Positions 43,238-54,774 of a stretch of DNA of 64,000 nucleotides are shown piece by piece (within the stretch, counting starts at the first letter, position 1; every line of letters begins with the position of its first letter). The translations under genes and the position numbers were made by a program. Source of the stretch: Labyrinthula sp. Ha (lineage: Eukaryota; Sar; Bigyra; Labyrinthulida; Labyrinthulaceae). The DNA lies in assembly GCA_015227615.1 (NCBI GenBank), contig JAALGZ010000014.1, forward strand, positions 186,001-250,000, given 5' to 3'. Below the pieces are notes generated by a model. It was not told the DNA's origin. It did no database searches and saw nothing but the letters and a program-made list of their open reading frames with translations.

Positions 43238-46024
43238 TAAGTTTGTAAAAAACGAAAACAGATACAAAAATAAAAGGACATAAACAACCCCAAAGTAAAG
43301 GAAGAACACCTCCAACAACAAACCCAACCGGTTCTACTCGATGAGTGGACTGTATTCAGAGGTTCCCAACAGAATCTATGTTTGAACTACTTCAGAACGT
43401 TGTTGCAAAGAGATTTAGGTGGAAAGGAGCTTCGTCCAACAGGTTTTTTGAGAAGCAAACCAAAAAAATATTCGTTTTGGATAAAAGAATGTTGAGAAGC
43501 AATGTACGATGTGTTTCCTAAGATGTTTGAACTTTTGAGTTAAACACTAGGTTTGATTTAGCTCTTGGTAAGTACCTCTTTCAAGTCAAGAACGTAGAAC
43601 ATGGTATAAAACTAGATCCATACGAAAGGTGATTTTGTTCAGACATAAAAGAAGATAACTTCAAAATGTTAAAATGCTTTAAAGTGTCTGAAATGTATTT
43701 AGTATGAATTCTCTTGATAAGGATCTAACCAAGAACAAGAATCATATCCCTCTCATGTCCAATGCCAATGCTTAACTGTTCTTCGAAAAAGTTAACTCTT
43801 GCCGAGAATCCCCATAGGAAAATAATAAAGCAATCTCATCCTAAATGTTATCCCTTTCCAAAGTCCATTATAATTGAGTAACCCCTTTGAAATTGATAAA
43901 CCTTTCTTTTTTGAATCCCTGAACAAGACACATCTAACCTCAAAATCACTGAATATACTAAAAAATAATATAATTTTTGCTCAAATACGTAGAATAGCTA
44001 AGATACATTAAGTTAAATATTTTTTTGTGCTTTAATCTTTTCCTGTAACTTAGCATCAATCTTCAATAATCTTTAGGCAGTTTCTTATTTTTGTTGGATC
44101 AATTGCATTTATTTTGAATTTTATGTTTTTGGGCAATTGGACTCTCCAGTGAGATCATTAATCCAATCAGATGGAAATGGCCTTTGAAAGGCTAGCCTCA
44201 CTAGAAACTAATCCCAAACTATATGACTCAGGAGTCATGACGCATTGATGATGAGTAATTAGATCACCAAGACTTAACAATGCTAAGACCCTTCATCTAA
44301 CAAAAAGAGTACAGAGTGGATTAATCCCGATTGAAGTATTAGTAATTTAAATCATGAGATACAATGAGAGTAAGTACAGGTATGGTCGTAATTTTCTTTA
44401 AGTAATTGTTTCCAGTAGCCCGTGTCCCGACGATCATGTGCACAGATTCTGTATTGATTTTAGGTTATTCAAGCATTATGCTCGTATTATTAGCTATGTC
44501 CATTGGATGTTTAAAATAACGATATCTCATGATCGAAACTTTTTGCAATTTTTTAACACCTACACTATTTTGTTACCTTAAGCTTTTACAGATATAACAA
44601 AGCTGGTCAATATCTTAAACAACTTATACCAATTGTCTACATATTATTGTAGCAAAGGCAAAAGATAGAAACATAACACACAAAGAATCGTAGTTGGTAA
44701 ATTTAGCTTCGTGCGCAGTCCTTACAGCAACTAATCGTTGTAGTTTATCTTTGATAGTGTCTATATATTTCTTGTTTGAGCTCTTACCAGACTAAAAGAT
44801 CAAGGCAACTAGTTCAGTAGTAAAACTTGCATAAAATAAGTTCTGTATTAGTGTACATTAATTTTCTATTTTTTCAAGATGGGTAAGTAAATATCTACCT
44901 TCCCACTTACTCAACTCTCCAAAGGACATAAAATAGTTAGCAAACCTACAGTTAGGAAAATCAATGGTACTACGTACCCTGTTGCAATCACTTTTGAAGT
45001 AGATTTTAGCTAGTTTGAATGGGGTGCAGTTTTTATAGGCCTTTCTTACTTACTACTATTTCTGAAATCTGTCGCTGAAAATTTGCTGTAGAAATGATAA
45101 CATAATTTTACCCCACGTTTCAGGACTAGGACTAGAATTAAAGAAATATATCAACAATCATGTGATAGCTCTGTTGATGCTGATTATCACTAAAGAAATT
45201 AGGATTCTAATTTTTATCAAATGATTATGATTCTATTCTGATTATCAATAATAAATCAGAATGATAAGGAAAATATTAGAATGAAGCAATAAGAAAATAT
45301 CGAAACAAAACTTATTGATAAGCCATCAATATATCAAATCCGATCATAATGAGGACAGATGTTTAAGGGAAGTTTATACTGTTCAAAAGAGAGTCAAGAC
45401 TTGAAAATATTTCTCTTGAGAAAGAATACAGGCGTACAACTCATTTTTTTTGCAACCAATAGATCTTGAAGTAAGAACTCTCCTGCAAAAACATAAGAAT
45501 GTTCATTGATCAATTTCTCTCAACTCAGAGTTTCTTGTGCGTGTGTGTATGAAACATAACTGAGAACCACAAACTCAGCACCATGAAGTTGTCTCTTAGT
45601 AAATGCAGCCAATATTATAATGATACCTCAATCTAGGTGCATAGTATTTGATTCATTTTCAATTATATTGATGCTCTTCTAAGCACATTGGGTGAGTTTC
45701 AATTTTGCCTTGACTATCATTTCAGGTCTTATTCATGTAGTCCAGTAACATTTGCTACATTGTCAAACACAGAGAAAAATTAAATATTGTTTAGTTATAA
45801 TTAATGTCTACCTTAAGTCACTCGCATTCAGAGTTTGGATAATATTTTAGTTTTGATTCATTTTCCCTCATGGCACCCTTAGGATTTCTTATCATGCTTC
45901 CCGTTAAGTATTGGAATAAAATCTGCAAATTTTGCTTAGCGTTATTAACGGTAAGTGAAATTACCGTTAACTATCCTGATTCACGATACTATAAGAAATC
46001 CTAAGCTCCCTAGTCACATCGTAT
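43238..46024. other. gene-poor interval containing MITE copy 3
   Basis: No gene recognised in 43238-45126 or 45349-46024; short ORFs only. The single recognisable element is the short MITE copy at 45127-45348. Confidence 0.5.
45127..45348 (+). mobile_element. hAT-like MITE, internally deleted copy 3 (222 bp)
   Basis: Shares the left part (attctaatttttatcaaatg and flanking bases) and the right part (cttattgataa...catcaatatatcaaatc) with the 482/483-bp copies but lacks the middle. It starts TAGGACTAG; the flanking octamers ttcaggac and atgaggac match at 6 of 8 positions. Confidence 0.55.
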
Positions 46025-47592
46025 TAGGGGTGTCGTTTGATATTATCATGATATATCAATCGGTTTTGAGGATCTTAATTCTACTTTGAGTGAGTTTGAG
46101 TTTTTTTTTCAGGAACTTTGAGTAAGTTTTGAAAATATCATGAGAATCATTTGAATTTTTGGCCATGTGGTCCACTTTTTTGATGTTTTGATACTTTGAG
46201 TTTTTGATATTTTCCAGTTTTCCCGCTTTCAAGTATTCCACGATAATGACGTGACAGCTTCCCAAGTACATTCCAGTCGCACCCACAACTAACGCTCCAT
46301 CTTTCACGTCTTCCCCAACTGCGCTAGGAAGATTATGTCGAAATGCATCCTATTACTAGTATTATGACAAATCAAAATTCCCCAAGATCTTGTGGTTAGA
46401 ACATAAATTTTATCTAAACACAATAATAAACCTGAGCAAAAACGAGAATAAAACAACTACTATGAACAACAACCAACACTCTCCGAATACGGCAGGTTCA
46501 AACCCTGCAAATTCTGAACAAATGAGCACTGATAGTAGTAGAAGCCTCACGGTAACCCAAGTGAATTTTTGGCTGTACGAAGAGGACTTCCACTACTACT
46601 ATCAACACATGTGAGTAGACGAGAAGAAAAATGGTTCAGCACCTGGTAAAGAAGTATGAAGGAGATGAACAACACTATTTTTACATTGATCGAGCAGGTG
46701 CACAGTTTTAGAGACAGAATTGAGGGTGGACATCAACCTCGTAATACACCTCCATCTCGTGGAATAGTTGAAAACTTAGGTACTAACAAGACAGTAATTG
46801 GTAAGGAAGCGCCCAAGCACCAGTCTTTTAAGATTTTGAGGAAAGCAAGGGAAAACAAACTTTATTGGAGCCGAATCTGAAGAGGAAGTCAGTTAATATT
46901 TAGTATACAAATGGAAAATTGGAGGGGTTCTTTTCCCACGGGATTTCTCCCCTCCTGTAAATAGTTTGAGTTTTAGATTTAAGTAGTGTAAGTATTTTGA
47001 GTTTAGTATTTTTGTATTCATATATATACATTCTGAGGTTCTGCTAGAAGTAACATTTTTTTTCGATTTCATACTGAAAAATCAAAGTACATCTACTGTG
47101 CCTAAACAATGAGCTTGAATTTATAACTTTAAAGCTTACTTTTATCAAGGTGGTTGTGAAAGTAAAAAAAAAGTACAAACTAAAGCTTAAAACATAAGCT
47201 TGATCCATGAGTGCTTCTTCTTGGTCCAGTTTAGTCTTGCACATTTGCTTTTTTAAGTAGTTCATCCGTAAAAAGAAATAGATTGCGACCAAAGTAATCA
47301 AGAATCCGGCTGAACAAATTAAATTCTCATCTATTGATTTTGTTCAGTTTCTTTCTTTTTCCCTCAAACACGTAAATTTTGAAATTCAAAAAAGTTAAAA
47401 CTTCAGAATTCAAACAAGGCTTAGTACATAGGTCACGGGCCATACGGCCAAAACTCGAATGATACTCATGATACCCTCAAAAAAACTCAAATATCATTTG
47501 AGGAAACTCAAAACTCCAAGAAAATATCGATACTCAAAAATTTTGATAATATCATTTGAGTATCGAGTTTTTTTCCTCAAACGGCAGCGCTG
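46025..47592. mobile_element. 1.57-kb element with about 150-bp terminal inverted repeats
   Basis: The left arm (46025-46173) begins TAGGGGTGTCGTTTGA and runs through TATCATGAGAATCATTTGAA to GGCCATGTGGTCC. The right arm (47438-47592), read on the other strand, has the matching CGTTTGA, TATCATGAGTATCATTCGAG and GGCCGTATGGCC in the same order. The pentamer gtatt flanks both ends. The TAGGGGTG start is of the hAT type and is shared with the MITE family of this window, although the rest of the sequence is different. The interior holds a possible two-exon gene (46462-46880) and no transposase I can recognise. Its right end lies 30 bp upstream of the WDR76-like start codon. Confidence 0.55.
46462..46880 (+). 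CDS. possible small spliced gene inside the inverted-repeat element
   Basis: Exon 1 (46462-46610) encodes an Asn/Ser-rich start (MNNNQHSPNTAGSNPANSEQ) then TVTQVNFWLYEEDFHYYYQH. A 41-nt intron (46611-46651, GTGAGT...AAAG; a 44-nt alternative ends at 46654) leads to exon 2 with MKEMNNTIFTLIEQVHSFRD and a basic C-terminus ending LRKARENKLYWSRI. The total is about 125 residues. The middle reads as one helical, aromatic-rich segment across the splice, which favours a real gene. Not recognised; it has no transposase features. It lies between two long inverted repeats, so it may be cargo of the element or a host gene flanked by two insertions. Confidence 0.4.
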
Positions 47593-47622
47593 TATTCATT
47601 ATTGCATTACCACAGGGCAACA

Positions 47623-48940
47623 ATGAATTATGAAGAAAGAATACGCCAAAAGATTGAGGCCAATAAGCTAGCTCTGCAAAAGCTCGGATTGTCCAAAACC
47701 AAAGAAATATTATTGAAGAGAAAGAAACATTGTAAACGAAAAGTCCAACCGTGTTTTTTTCTTACCTTGTTCAATTTTTAGAAGTTTTCAGAAACCGTTA
47801 CCCTTACGAAAGAAGTCAACAAGAATAAAGCAGCAAGTAGTTGAAAAACTCCCTGACGAACCTATTTTTTCTTCAGGAAATAGGGAAATAAACTTAGGCT
47901 CAAAGCTATCCACTATCAAGTCAACTGTCATTTCACTCAGTCTTCGAAGTCATGACTGCTCATCTCTTGGTGATGCATCCACACAGTTTTCCAACATAGA
48001 TATCCTCTCTTCTCACCAAAATCTTTTATTTCTCTGCTCTTCTTCAGATGGAAAGATTCACATCTCCTCAGATCATATTAAACCCAATAGAAGAAGGCAC
48101 GGCATTAGAAAAAAGATTTTTTCCGAACAAAGTCATGCTGGTAACATCTCTTCATGCTTTTTTAACCCTTTGGACTACTCAAAAATATTTTCTGCTTCTC
48201 ATGATAAAACGGTCAAATACTGGACAGTTTCCGCAACGGATAAATTAACTTGTCTGTCTGAGGAAATGTATGAATCCGGAGTCACGGCTATAACGTCACC
48301 ACCATTTGGCTCAAAAGAGATTTATGTTGGACTTGGCTCAGGAAAAATAGAGCGTTTTTCTGTATTCGATCATAAGAAAAAAAAGGATGATGTTAACTCG
48401 AAAGAAATATCTTACTACAACAAGATAAGCTCACTTGATCTACATTCTAATGGGTACACCTTGATAGCAGATAAAAGGAATTCAATATATGTTCTTGATA
48501 CCAGAAAACTAGATTTGAAAAATCCTGTCGACAGAGTCGCAATGAATCAGTCCGGGATGCAGACACAGTTTTCCTCAGATATGAGAATGTTAATTTCCTC
48601 AAGAAAGAATGGAACTGTATACTCAATTCCTTATGAGAATAGTGAGTTGCAAACTGGTAAAACAAACTATAGACATGTAGGTGGAAGTACCAGATTTTGC
48701 TCTCTCTCTGAGAATTCTAATATCATAGCAATGGGAACCTCAAATGAAACAAAAGAACGAGACGTAAAGTTGTTTTTTGTTGGACCACCATCAAGCCTTT
48801 CAAGAAACCAGATAGTCCATTTACATTCATTAAGAAATGAATTTACACAGGGAACACAGGTGGATGTTGCATACAACGCAAAAGCAAAAATACTGGTTTC
48901 CCTTAGTATATACGGAAAAACTTCAATTTGGCAAGCCTAA
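47623..48940 (+). CDS. WD-repeat protein of the WDR76/CMR1/DDB2 type
   Basis: Exon 1 (47623-47750) encodes MNYEERIRQKIEANKLALQK and a basic helix. A 31-nt intron (47751-47781, GTGTTTTTTT...TTTTTAG, phase 2) joins it to exon 2, starting with FQKPLPLRKKSTRIKQQ, then a beta-propeller: LCSSSDGKIH, IFSASHDKTVKYW, IYVGLGSGKIERF, TLIADKRNSIYVLD, MLISSRKNGTVYSI and a final ILVSLSIYGKTSIW. The total is 428 residues. The Arg/Lys-Ser-Thr-Arg linker before the propeller and the overall order match WDR76/yeast Cmr1, chromatin and DNA-damage proteins related to DDB2. It ends 4 bp from the convergent SEC13 gene, so the 3' UTRs must overlap. An inverted-repeat element ends 30 bp upstream of the ATG. Confidence 0.75.
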
Positions 48941-48944
48941 AATG

Positions 48945-49949
48945 TTAAGCACTTATTGGTTGAGCCTCATTTCGGTCCACTGTTTCGAATCCCTCTTGAG
49001 TTGCCTCCTCATGCTCTTCAGGCACCTCCATCTCAGCTAAGATCCATTTATCATCGGTTCCAGTATCCTTAAGTATAAAAGTCTCACCTGTCGCTTTTGT
49101 TACAGCTAATTTTAACCCTGTATCATTGAAACTCAACCCTACTAATTCAGTAGCTTCAGCATCATTGAAAATTACTGCACTATACGCCTTTCCTGCTACG
49201 TCATCTACCTTCCACAATAACACTTGCCCATCATCGCCACAAGTACAAAATTCTTTATTCTTTTGCAACGCTCTTATAAGCACCGGACGAAACTCGATAC
49301 TATTTACTGCCACGCAAGCATTTGCATCTCCATGTACTCCGGACGTTTTGGCCACCCATCCTTCGCCTTCTTCAACCGTTAAACTATAGATACGACCATT
49401 AGAAGCAGAAGCAAAAATTTGACAGTTTTCGTCATCGAAAGTAAGAGAGTTTAATTCGAAGGAAGAAACTTGTGTTGAAGAGGCAAAATAACTTTCTTGA
49501 TCACTTCTTATTGCCCATAGTTTACCATCTGCTGAAACGCCAGCTAAGAGAAGGTGAATTGAGGAAAACCAAGCCTCCTTGGATGTTAATGACGGACCTT
49601 TCCAGAAAGATACTGCGTTGATAGGAGAATCTGTTGGCACAGAGCAAACTGTTTCAAAGTTAGAATTATTGTATGTGGTTATATTGATAATTCCATCTGA
49701 GCCTGAAGAAGCTAACGTTAGACCATGTCGTGGATTGGCCCAATCAAGTGAAAGAACAGGACCAGTGTGCAACTGAAGGGAAGCTAGCAGCTCGTGGCTT
49801 CCTGATCCTTCTTCCATATTTTGCGAGATTTCATAGATGTTAACAATTCCAGTGGATAAACCAGTTGCAAGTTTCTTACCATAAGGATCAAGTCGTGCAG
49901 CAAGAATTGTGGTTCCCTTTTCTACACCTATTTCATCTATATGATACAT
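48945..49949 (-). CDS. SEC13: SEC13-like WD-repeat protein
   Basis: 334 residues, similar in length to human SEC13 (322). Blades: ILAARLDPYGKKLATGLSTG and VNIYEI; HTGPVLSLDWANPRHGLTLA, the SEC13 signature of a DWA.P.FG..LAS-like strand; INAVSFW...LLLAGVSADGKLW; FASASNGRIYSL; VNSIEFRP...FCTCGDDGQVLLWKV; and LVGLSFNDTGLKLAVTKATG. An acidic tail follows. SEC13 forms an open six-bladed propeller that pairs with SEC31 in COPII coats and with NUP145C/NUP96 in the nuclear pore outer ring. No intron. It starts 80 bp from a divergently oriented tRNA gene and ends against the WDR76-like gene. Confidence 0.85.
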   Translation of the reverse strand: MYHIDEIGVEKGTTILAARLDPYGKKLATGLSTGIVNIYEISQNMEEGSGSHELLASLQLHTGPVLSLDWANPRHGLTLASSGSDGIINITTYNNSNFETVCSVPTDSPINAVSFWKGPSLTSKEAWFSSIHLLLAGVSADGKLWAIRSDQESYFASSTQVSSFELNSLTFDDENCQIFASASNGRIYSLTVEEGEGWVAKTSGVHGDANACVAVNSIEFRPVLIRALQKNKEFCTCGDDGQVLLWKVDDVAGKAYSAVIFNDAEATELVGLSFNDTGLKLAVTKATGETFILKDTGTDDKWILAEMEVPEEHEEATQEGFETVDRNEAQPISA

Positions 49950-50029
49950 TTGTCTTTAGTTTTGTTGTGTTTTAATATAATGACAAGTGGCAGCCCTAAA
50001 TTGCCCAAGTGTTGATATCAGTAGGAAAA

Positions 50030-50102
50030 GACCGTGTGGCGCAGTGGATAGCGCATTACCCTCCTAAGGTAGAGGTCCTGGGTTCAAATCCCAGCTCGGT
50101 CG
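50030..50102 (+). tRNA. tRNA-Arg (anticodon CCU)
   Basis: Full cloverleaf, 73 nt without CCA. Acceptor stem GACCGUG/CUCGGUC (one U-U mismatch at 6:67) with discriminator G; D stem GCGC/GCGC with loop AGUGGAUA; anticodon stem UUACC/GGUAG with loop CUCCUAA (anticodon CCU, reading AGG); five-base variable loop AGGUC; T stem CUGGG/CCCAG with loop UUCAAAU. A TTTT run follows about 8 nt downstream as the polymerase III terminator. No intron. It sits just upstream of SEC13, divergently oriented. Confidence 0.95.
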
Positions 50103-50216
50103 TTCAATGTTTTCTGGTTTGAAACGTTAATTTATATATTGATAGTATATTATACCTATTCATATCAAAACAAGCTTGCTTACTATTTAAAGATTATTTA
50201 GTTTTTCAATTTATTG

Positions 50217-50506
50217 TCAGCTTCGCTTAGTTATTCTTTCTAATTCTTTGAACTCCTTAAAGGTCTCTGAAGGTAGAGTTAATACCCTAAACTCGACCAT
50301 TCCAATCGAAATACACACTTTTCCAAATTCTGAAATTAAAAAAATCTCTTCTTCTAAATTTTTAATTAACTTTATTATTAAATTTTTAGCATAAAAACTT
50401 GTGATTAGCTTTTCTGCTTTCAAGTGTTGTTGGAACCGAACGCATACTTGGTTTCTAGAGTCTCAACTCGATCACTAAAGAGTAGCCTTTTCGAACTTAG
50501 CTGCAT
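50217..50506 (-). CDS. small spliced gene, unknown
   Basis: ATG at 50506 opens MQLSSKRLLFSDRVETLETK. A 34-nt intron (50414-50447, GTATGC...AAAGCAG) then leads into a second exon with KLITSFYAKNLIIKLIKNLE, FGKVCISIGMVEFRVLTLPS and a basic ending FKELERITKRS. The total is 85 residues. Both exons look protein-like and the join is in phase. It may be a subunit of some nuclear complex, but I do not recognise it. It is convergent with the tRNA gene. It could be a relic. Confidence 0.42.
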
Positions 50507-53111
50507 TGTTACAATACTAACAGTTTCCTAAAGTCAGCATATAGGGCTAACTAAATGATGAAATAACTTGGTACCTTATGTTGAGATTCCTCACAGTGAA
50601 GTTGTCGCGTTCGAAATGTGAACTAAAGGTGTGCTTTTCAACTCATTATTTGATATTAAGTCAGCAACAGTCATAAGATTTGTGAAAATTTCTTTACTTT
50701 TATCAGATTCTTGAGTGTGGTCCGGGAAAACAGGATAAAGTATTAATATTTGCAACCATAGAACCAAGTTTTGAGATAAACGCAGAACCACTTAAATCCT
50801 TCTTGGAGCTTCAACTATGCAGAGCTTACATCATGTTGACTATTCTATTAACACCAAAACATAAATTTTATTGTAAAAGTACATAAAGTTATTATTTTTC
50901 TTAACTGGGGTTTATACTCGTTTACAAGACACTGACATCTAAGTTCATTTTGTTAGGAAATCAAACTTAGAACGGTAAACTTTATTGAGTGAATTTCTAG
51001 AGTTTGCAAAATATACACATATCCAAGGATATATCCTATTTGATTTTACCATTAGATCAATAATATTAGATAGAGTAATGTTTTGGGCTAGTTTGAAGAA
51101 AGCATATTTTCTTATCACATCTATTATACGTTTGAAGGTTGTAGGGTTTAACCTTAGATACTACTTCCTAATAAATTTGCTTTCTGAATATATCTCAAGC
51201 TTCTGGAAGTAATTCATATCATAGAAAGTTGCAATAGTCAAAATTGTCAAATCCTCTCGCGGTGAATTAAATTATAGAGTAGCAATGTTATTAATGTGTA
51301 ACTCTGGATAGTTTAATATATTGACATACTCTGGTTATTATATCTAACTAAACTTATGGCTGAAAGTAGAACTGAAAGTACACTTCTTATCTGAAAAAAT
51401 TGAATTCAAGACTCTTAAGGTATCCTTTGAAAGATTCTAACAGTTACTTTGGCGTCGTATAGATATATTTAAGACATTAAACTCTTCTTATTTTGACAGA
51501 GATAGATGCACTTCCTGTGAATGACAACTCATTTGTAGCATTTACTAGGTCAAGTTAGTGAACAAGTATTAAAAAAACAGTATCAATCACCCAGAAATTG
51601 TACCAGCAGCATGAATACCTGTGTATATTACTCAACAAAAAGGTCTGTTCGAATAAACACGTAGACTATAGTGACGCTGTAATGAAGATTAATATGGAAA
51701 TGTATGTTTTGTGAAATATAATCTCGTGAATACATTTAGTCAACATCTCTGAATCATCGAACTAAACAAAATACAAGTAAGAATTCATCTTTTTACTATA
51801 TTTATTTTCCTCTGCAATGTTTCCCTCCTTATAGATTATCTATAGAAATAATCGTAACTAAAAAAACAAGAAATATTTTGTGAGATTAATGACTAAAAGG
51901 TCCCTAATCTGATGCTGAATAGACATTCGTTATATCAGACCTTCAATCCCAGGGAAGAGTCCTCCTAAAAAAAAGTATTGAGAAACACTCTAGATTTATT
52001 TCTAACATCTCGAACACATAGTTTAAAACAATATATCTGTGGTGACTTCAGTCTTGTTTACAGTTATAATAGCATTTTGTTAATTCCTAGTGATGTTATA
52101 AAATCAAGTCATAGCTGGTATTTCTAACTAAGTTTAATGTGCTGTTGTTATGCCTTCAGAAGGTATGAGAATGGGAAATTATCGGGAAACCTTGTTATTG
52201 TGATGCAAGTTAGATCAAGAGACCTTCTACATTTTCATGACTTTTCCAAAGATCAAAAACATGTTTAAATCTAGGTTTGAGAAACTTCATGTGTATTTAG
52301 CTTCATTACTCTGCTGGTTAAGGTGAGTAAATTTTGACAGTCTGAACTAATAGCCGAATAAAAATTTCGGGATTAAGCCAAGTTCTTTGGATTTACCAAT
52401 TCTTATATGTGATAGGCAAAGCTCATGAAGGAATATATGCTGTTGGAAAGCAACTTGAAGCAACTATGTAGTTTTTTCATGTAAGATGCTCAAAATGGGA
52501 GGAACATTAGCGCTTATATCACAAAGATACTACTTAAGAGCAGGAAACAAACACTAATAGTTGTATCTGCGTATCTCAAAAAATTTCATATCACTGTAGA
52601 TTCTGTTAACTGCAAGAAACAATGAAGAAACTGGAGGGGTGTGTCATATTAAAAAATAAATGAGCTCGTATATGTTGGCTTATAGAAGCAACCTAAATCT
52701 TTTATCAATACGAATTAAATTGCTCTACTTGGGTATCTCCGTGCTAAATATGTTAGGAAAAGAAAAGCTCACATCATGAACTTGAGTCATTGTCTTCTGA
52801 AGGAAGCAACTTAGTCAACACACCTGGCTAAGCCACCATTCATTGTTAAAAGAAGAACCTTAACCGAGAAAGATGAAAGGTAATAAGCTGTAGGCAGATA
52901 TTTGATATCTACAGATGTTAGCTTTTTAAGGTTCCCTTTAATAGTTTATTCGTATTCATGAAGCTAAATTTCTGGTGCCAACCTTGTCTAGTTTCATATA
53001 TGTTAAAACTTCTCGTGGATAATTACCATCACTCGTACAAAATCAACTAAGCTTTCAAAATTTCTTCAAAAAAAACTACTGTATAATAGCTGTATTGCAT
53101 AGCGATCTTTC
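50507..53111. other. gene-poor interval
   Basis: No gene recognised; ORFs reach 75 codons at most (50985-51212, hydrophobic, without an ATG). No repeat or RNA gene seen. Confidence 0.45.
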
Positions 53112-53418
53112 ATGAAGAGACATGCAGCAACAACTGTGCCTTCGCCTTCTTGCCTTTGGTATCGTACTCCTTGTTGGGTTGGTAATGAGGCAACATGTCA
53201 ATGCCCTGCTATAGCATTTTAAACCATAAGTCAAGATACTAAATAAGTTAAAACTAGATTTTGAAAATATTCTCCAAAAAAAAAGAAATGGTGAGAAGAG
53301 AAAAAACAAAAATCCTGGGCTAGAAAAGGCTGTCGAATATATAGAAGCACTCTGGTCTAGTGTTGGCCTTCTTGACAAGAAGAATACGGCCTGTCTGCCT
53401 AGGGTGACAGTCTTTTAA
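53112..53418 (+). CDS. doubtful small spliced gene
   Basis: ATG at 53112 opens 23 codons (MKRHAATTVPSPSCLWYRTP...). A possible 49-nt intron (53182-53230, GTAATG...ATAAG) joins it in phase to 61 codons of very protein-like sequence: KLKLDFENILQKKRNGEKRK and GLEKAVEYIEALWSSVGLLD. The second exon is the stronger part. The intron is longer than most in this window and the first exon is weak. No family recognised. The second exon may instead belong to a decayed gene. Confidence 0.25.
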
Positions 53419-54027
53419 TAATACCAAGTACTAATTTTACTTCCTCAACAAAATAGGTGTTTGTATAAATCAAGCGATTGATTATGCAGTTTCGACAAAA
53501 TATATTTCAATGATAATAGTAATAAATGAAACCAGTTTTCCTACACGGGCCTGGGAACTGACTAGAGCATTTTTTAATAGATAATTTCTTGTATTAAACA
53601 CTAATCTAGGTAAAATAAGACACATATAGTTCTATATACGGGTTCCTACAGTTCTACAAGATTGTGTTTCTGACTGAAAGGGCGAAAACAAATAAGAATA
53701 TAATTTCGAAAGTACTGCTAGAAAACATGACTTCTGTAAAATTATCTTTTATAAAGTCTATTTTCAAGTATTTATATGATAGATTTTTCTCTTTCAGTGA
53801 CTTAACATGAATTGCAGGTATCACATGCGAAGAGTCAAGAAAAGTTGTATTATCTAAATCCCCTACCAGTCTCGACATATAAGACCACAAAGTGCAAATG
53901 CATATTATTCAGGCAAAGAACCAATTGCCCAAAATTAAATCTGGATGGGCATTAGTTTTTGTCTCATTTAGACATCGCCAAATAAAAAACAGAGAAAAAA
54001 AGAAACTGCGAACTCCAAGAAAACCCA
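53419..54027. other. intergenic, no gene recognised
   Basis: Contains a 78-codon minus-strand ORF (53654-53890) without support. The last 100 bp should include the promoter of the gene at 54028; no GGCCATGTGGCC-type site is present there. Confidence 0.45.
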
Positions 54028-54696
54028 ATGAAGTTTAAAGTATACGACGCAACTGAAGAAAGAAGATTGGTAAGAGAAAGACTTAATAAGTTTGTACAGG
54101 AAGAAGCTGCTAATGAATTTCACCCTGTCAACTATAATGTTACAGACAACGATTTGGAGTTGTACCTGATTCCTGATAAGCAGTTATTCAAGAGCTTTAA
54201 GCACGATTTATTCAAAGCATTCAGAGGAGTTAGATTATGGACGTTCATTCTGTATTTCCCAGTTGTCCTGGTTGCTTTTCTTCAGTTCTGGCATAACATG
54301 TACTACCTGTTCGACATCAACTTATGGAGATGCGTGAGAACCGTAGCGAGAAGATCAGCGATCCTTATTCCTAAGTATGGATTGTTTTTATATGAAAAGG
54401 AAGTTCCAGATCAACATTTGAGTCGTTTTTTTGGACTTTGCGGAAAAGCTGCCGATGATGGACTAGAGGCTAAACGTGAGACAGTGCAGATGATTGGATT
54501 CAACCAAATTAAAAGTTTTGAGTTGAGAAAAGGTAACAGGAAAGATGATGAGGTACCGAGCGTGGATAAGTACTTTATCAGAATGACCATGGAATATGGT
54601 ACTGGGAAAGATTTTCTTATAAACCCTGACTCTGCCCAGGAAACTCTTGACTTATTGAATACCACTTTAAGAGAGAGAAAAGCTGCACAAGTTTAA
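54028..54696 (+). CDS. membrane protein with PH-like C-terminal domain, unknown
   Basis: 222 residues. The N-terminal 65 are polar. One strong hydrophobic segment lies at about 70-88 (LWTFILYFPVVLVAFLQFW). The C-terminal 110 residues read as alternating beta strands, ILIPKYGLFLYEKE, QMIGFNQIKSFELRKG, DKYFIRMTMEYG and FLINP, followed by a helix DSAQETLDLLNTTLRE. That pattern (strands, then one C-terminal helix, with an I..F.QI..FE turn) is like membrane-anchored PH-like domains. A role in lipid or membrane protein handling is a guess. No signal peptide, no intron. It is convergent with the LRR-like gene, with 78 bp between the stops. Confidence 0.65.
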   Translation: MKFKVYDATEERRLVRERLNKFVQEEAANEFHPVNYNVTDNDLELYLIPDKQLFKSFKHDLFKAFRGVRLWTFILYFPVVLVAFLQFWHNMYYLFDINLWRCVRTVARRSAILIPKYGLFLYEKEVPDQHLSRFFGLCGKAADDGLEAKRETVQMIGFNQIKSFELRKGNRKDDEVPSVDKYFIRMTMEYGTGKDFLINPDSAQETLDLLNTTLRERKAAQV

Positions 54697-54774
54697 TTAT
54701 AGGTATTATCTTAACGGATAAGTTGTTTTCCTATGTTTGTTTTCGCCAGCAATGCCAACGGATAGATTATCATT

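Noticed and set aside
46056-46307. Minus-strand ORF with VKDGALVVGATGMYLGS
   Set aside because: It lacks an ATG and its second half is derived from the inverted-repeat arm; no donor or acceptor gives a convincing gene.
46485-46512. T-arm/B-box-like sequence (ggcaggttcaaaccctgc) suggesting a tRNA
   Set aside because: No A-box, acceptor stem or anticodon arm can be built upstream, and it lies inside a likely coding exon.
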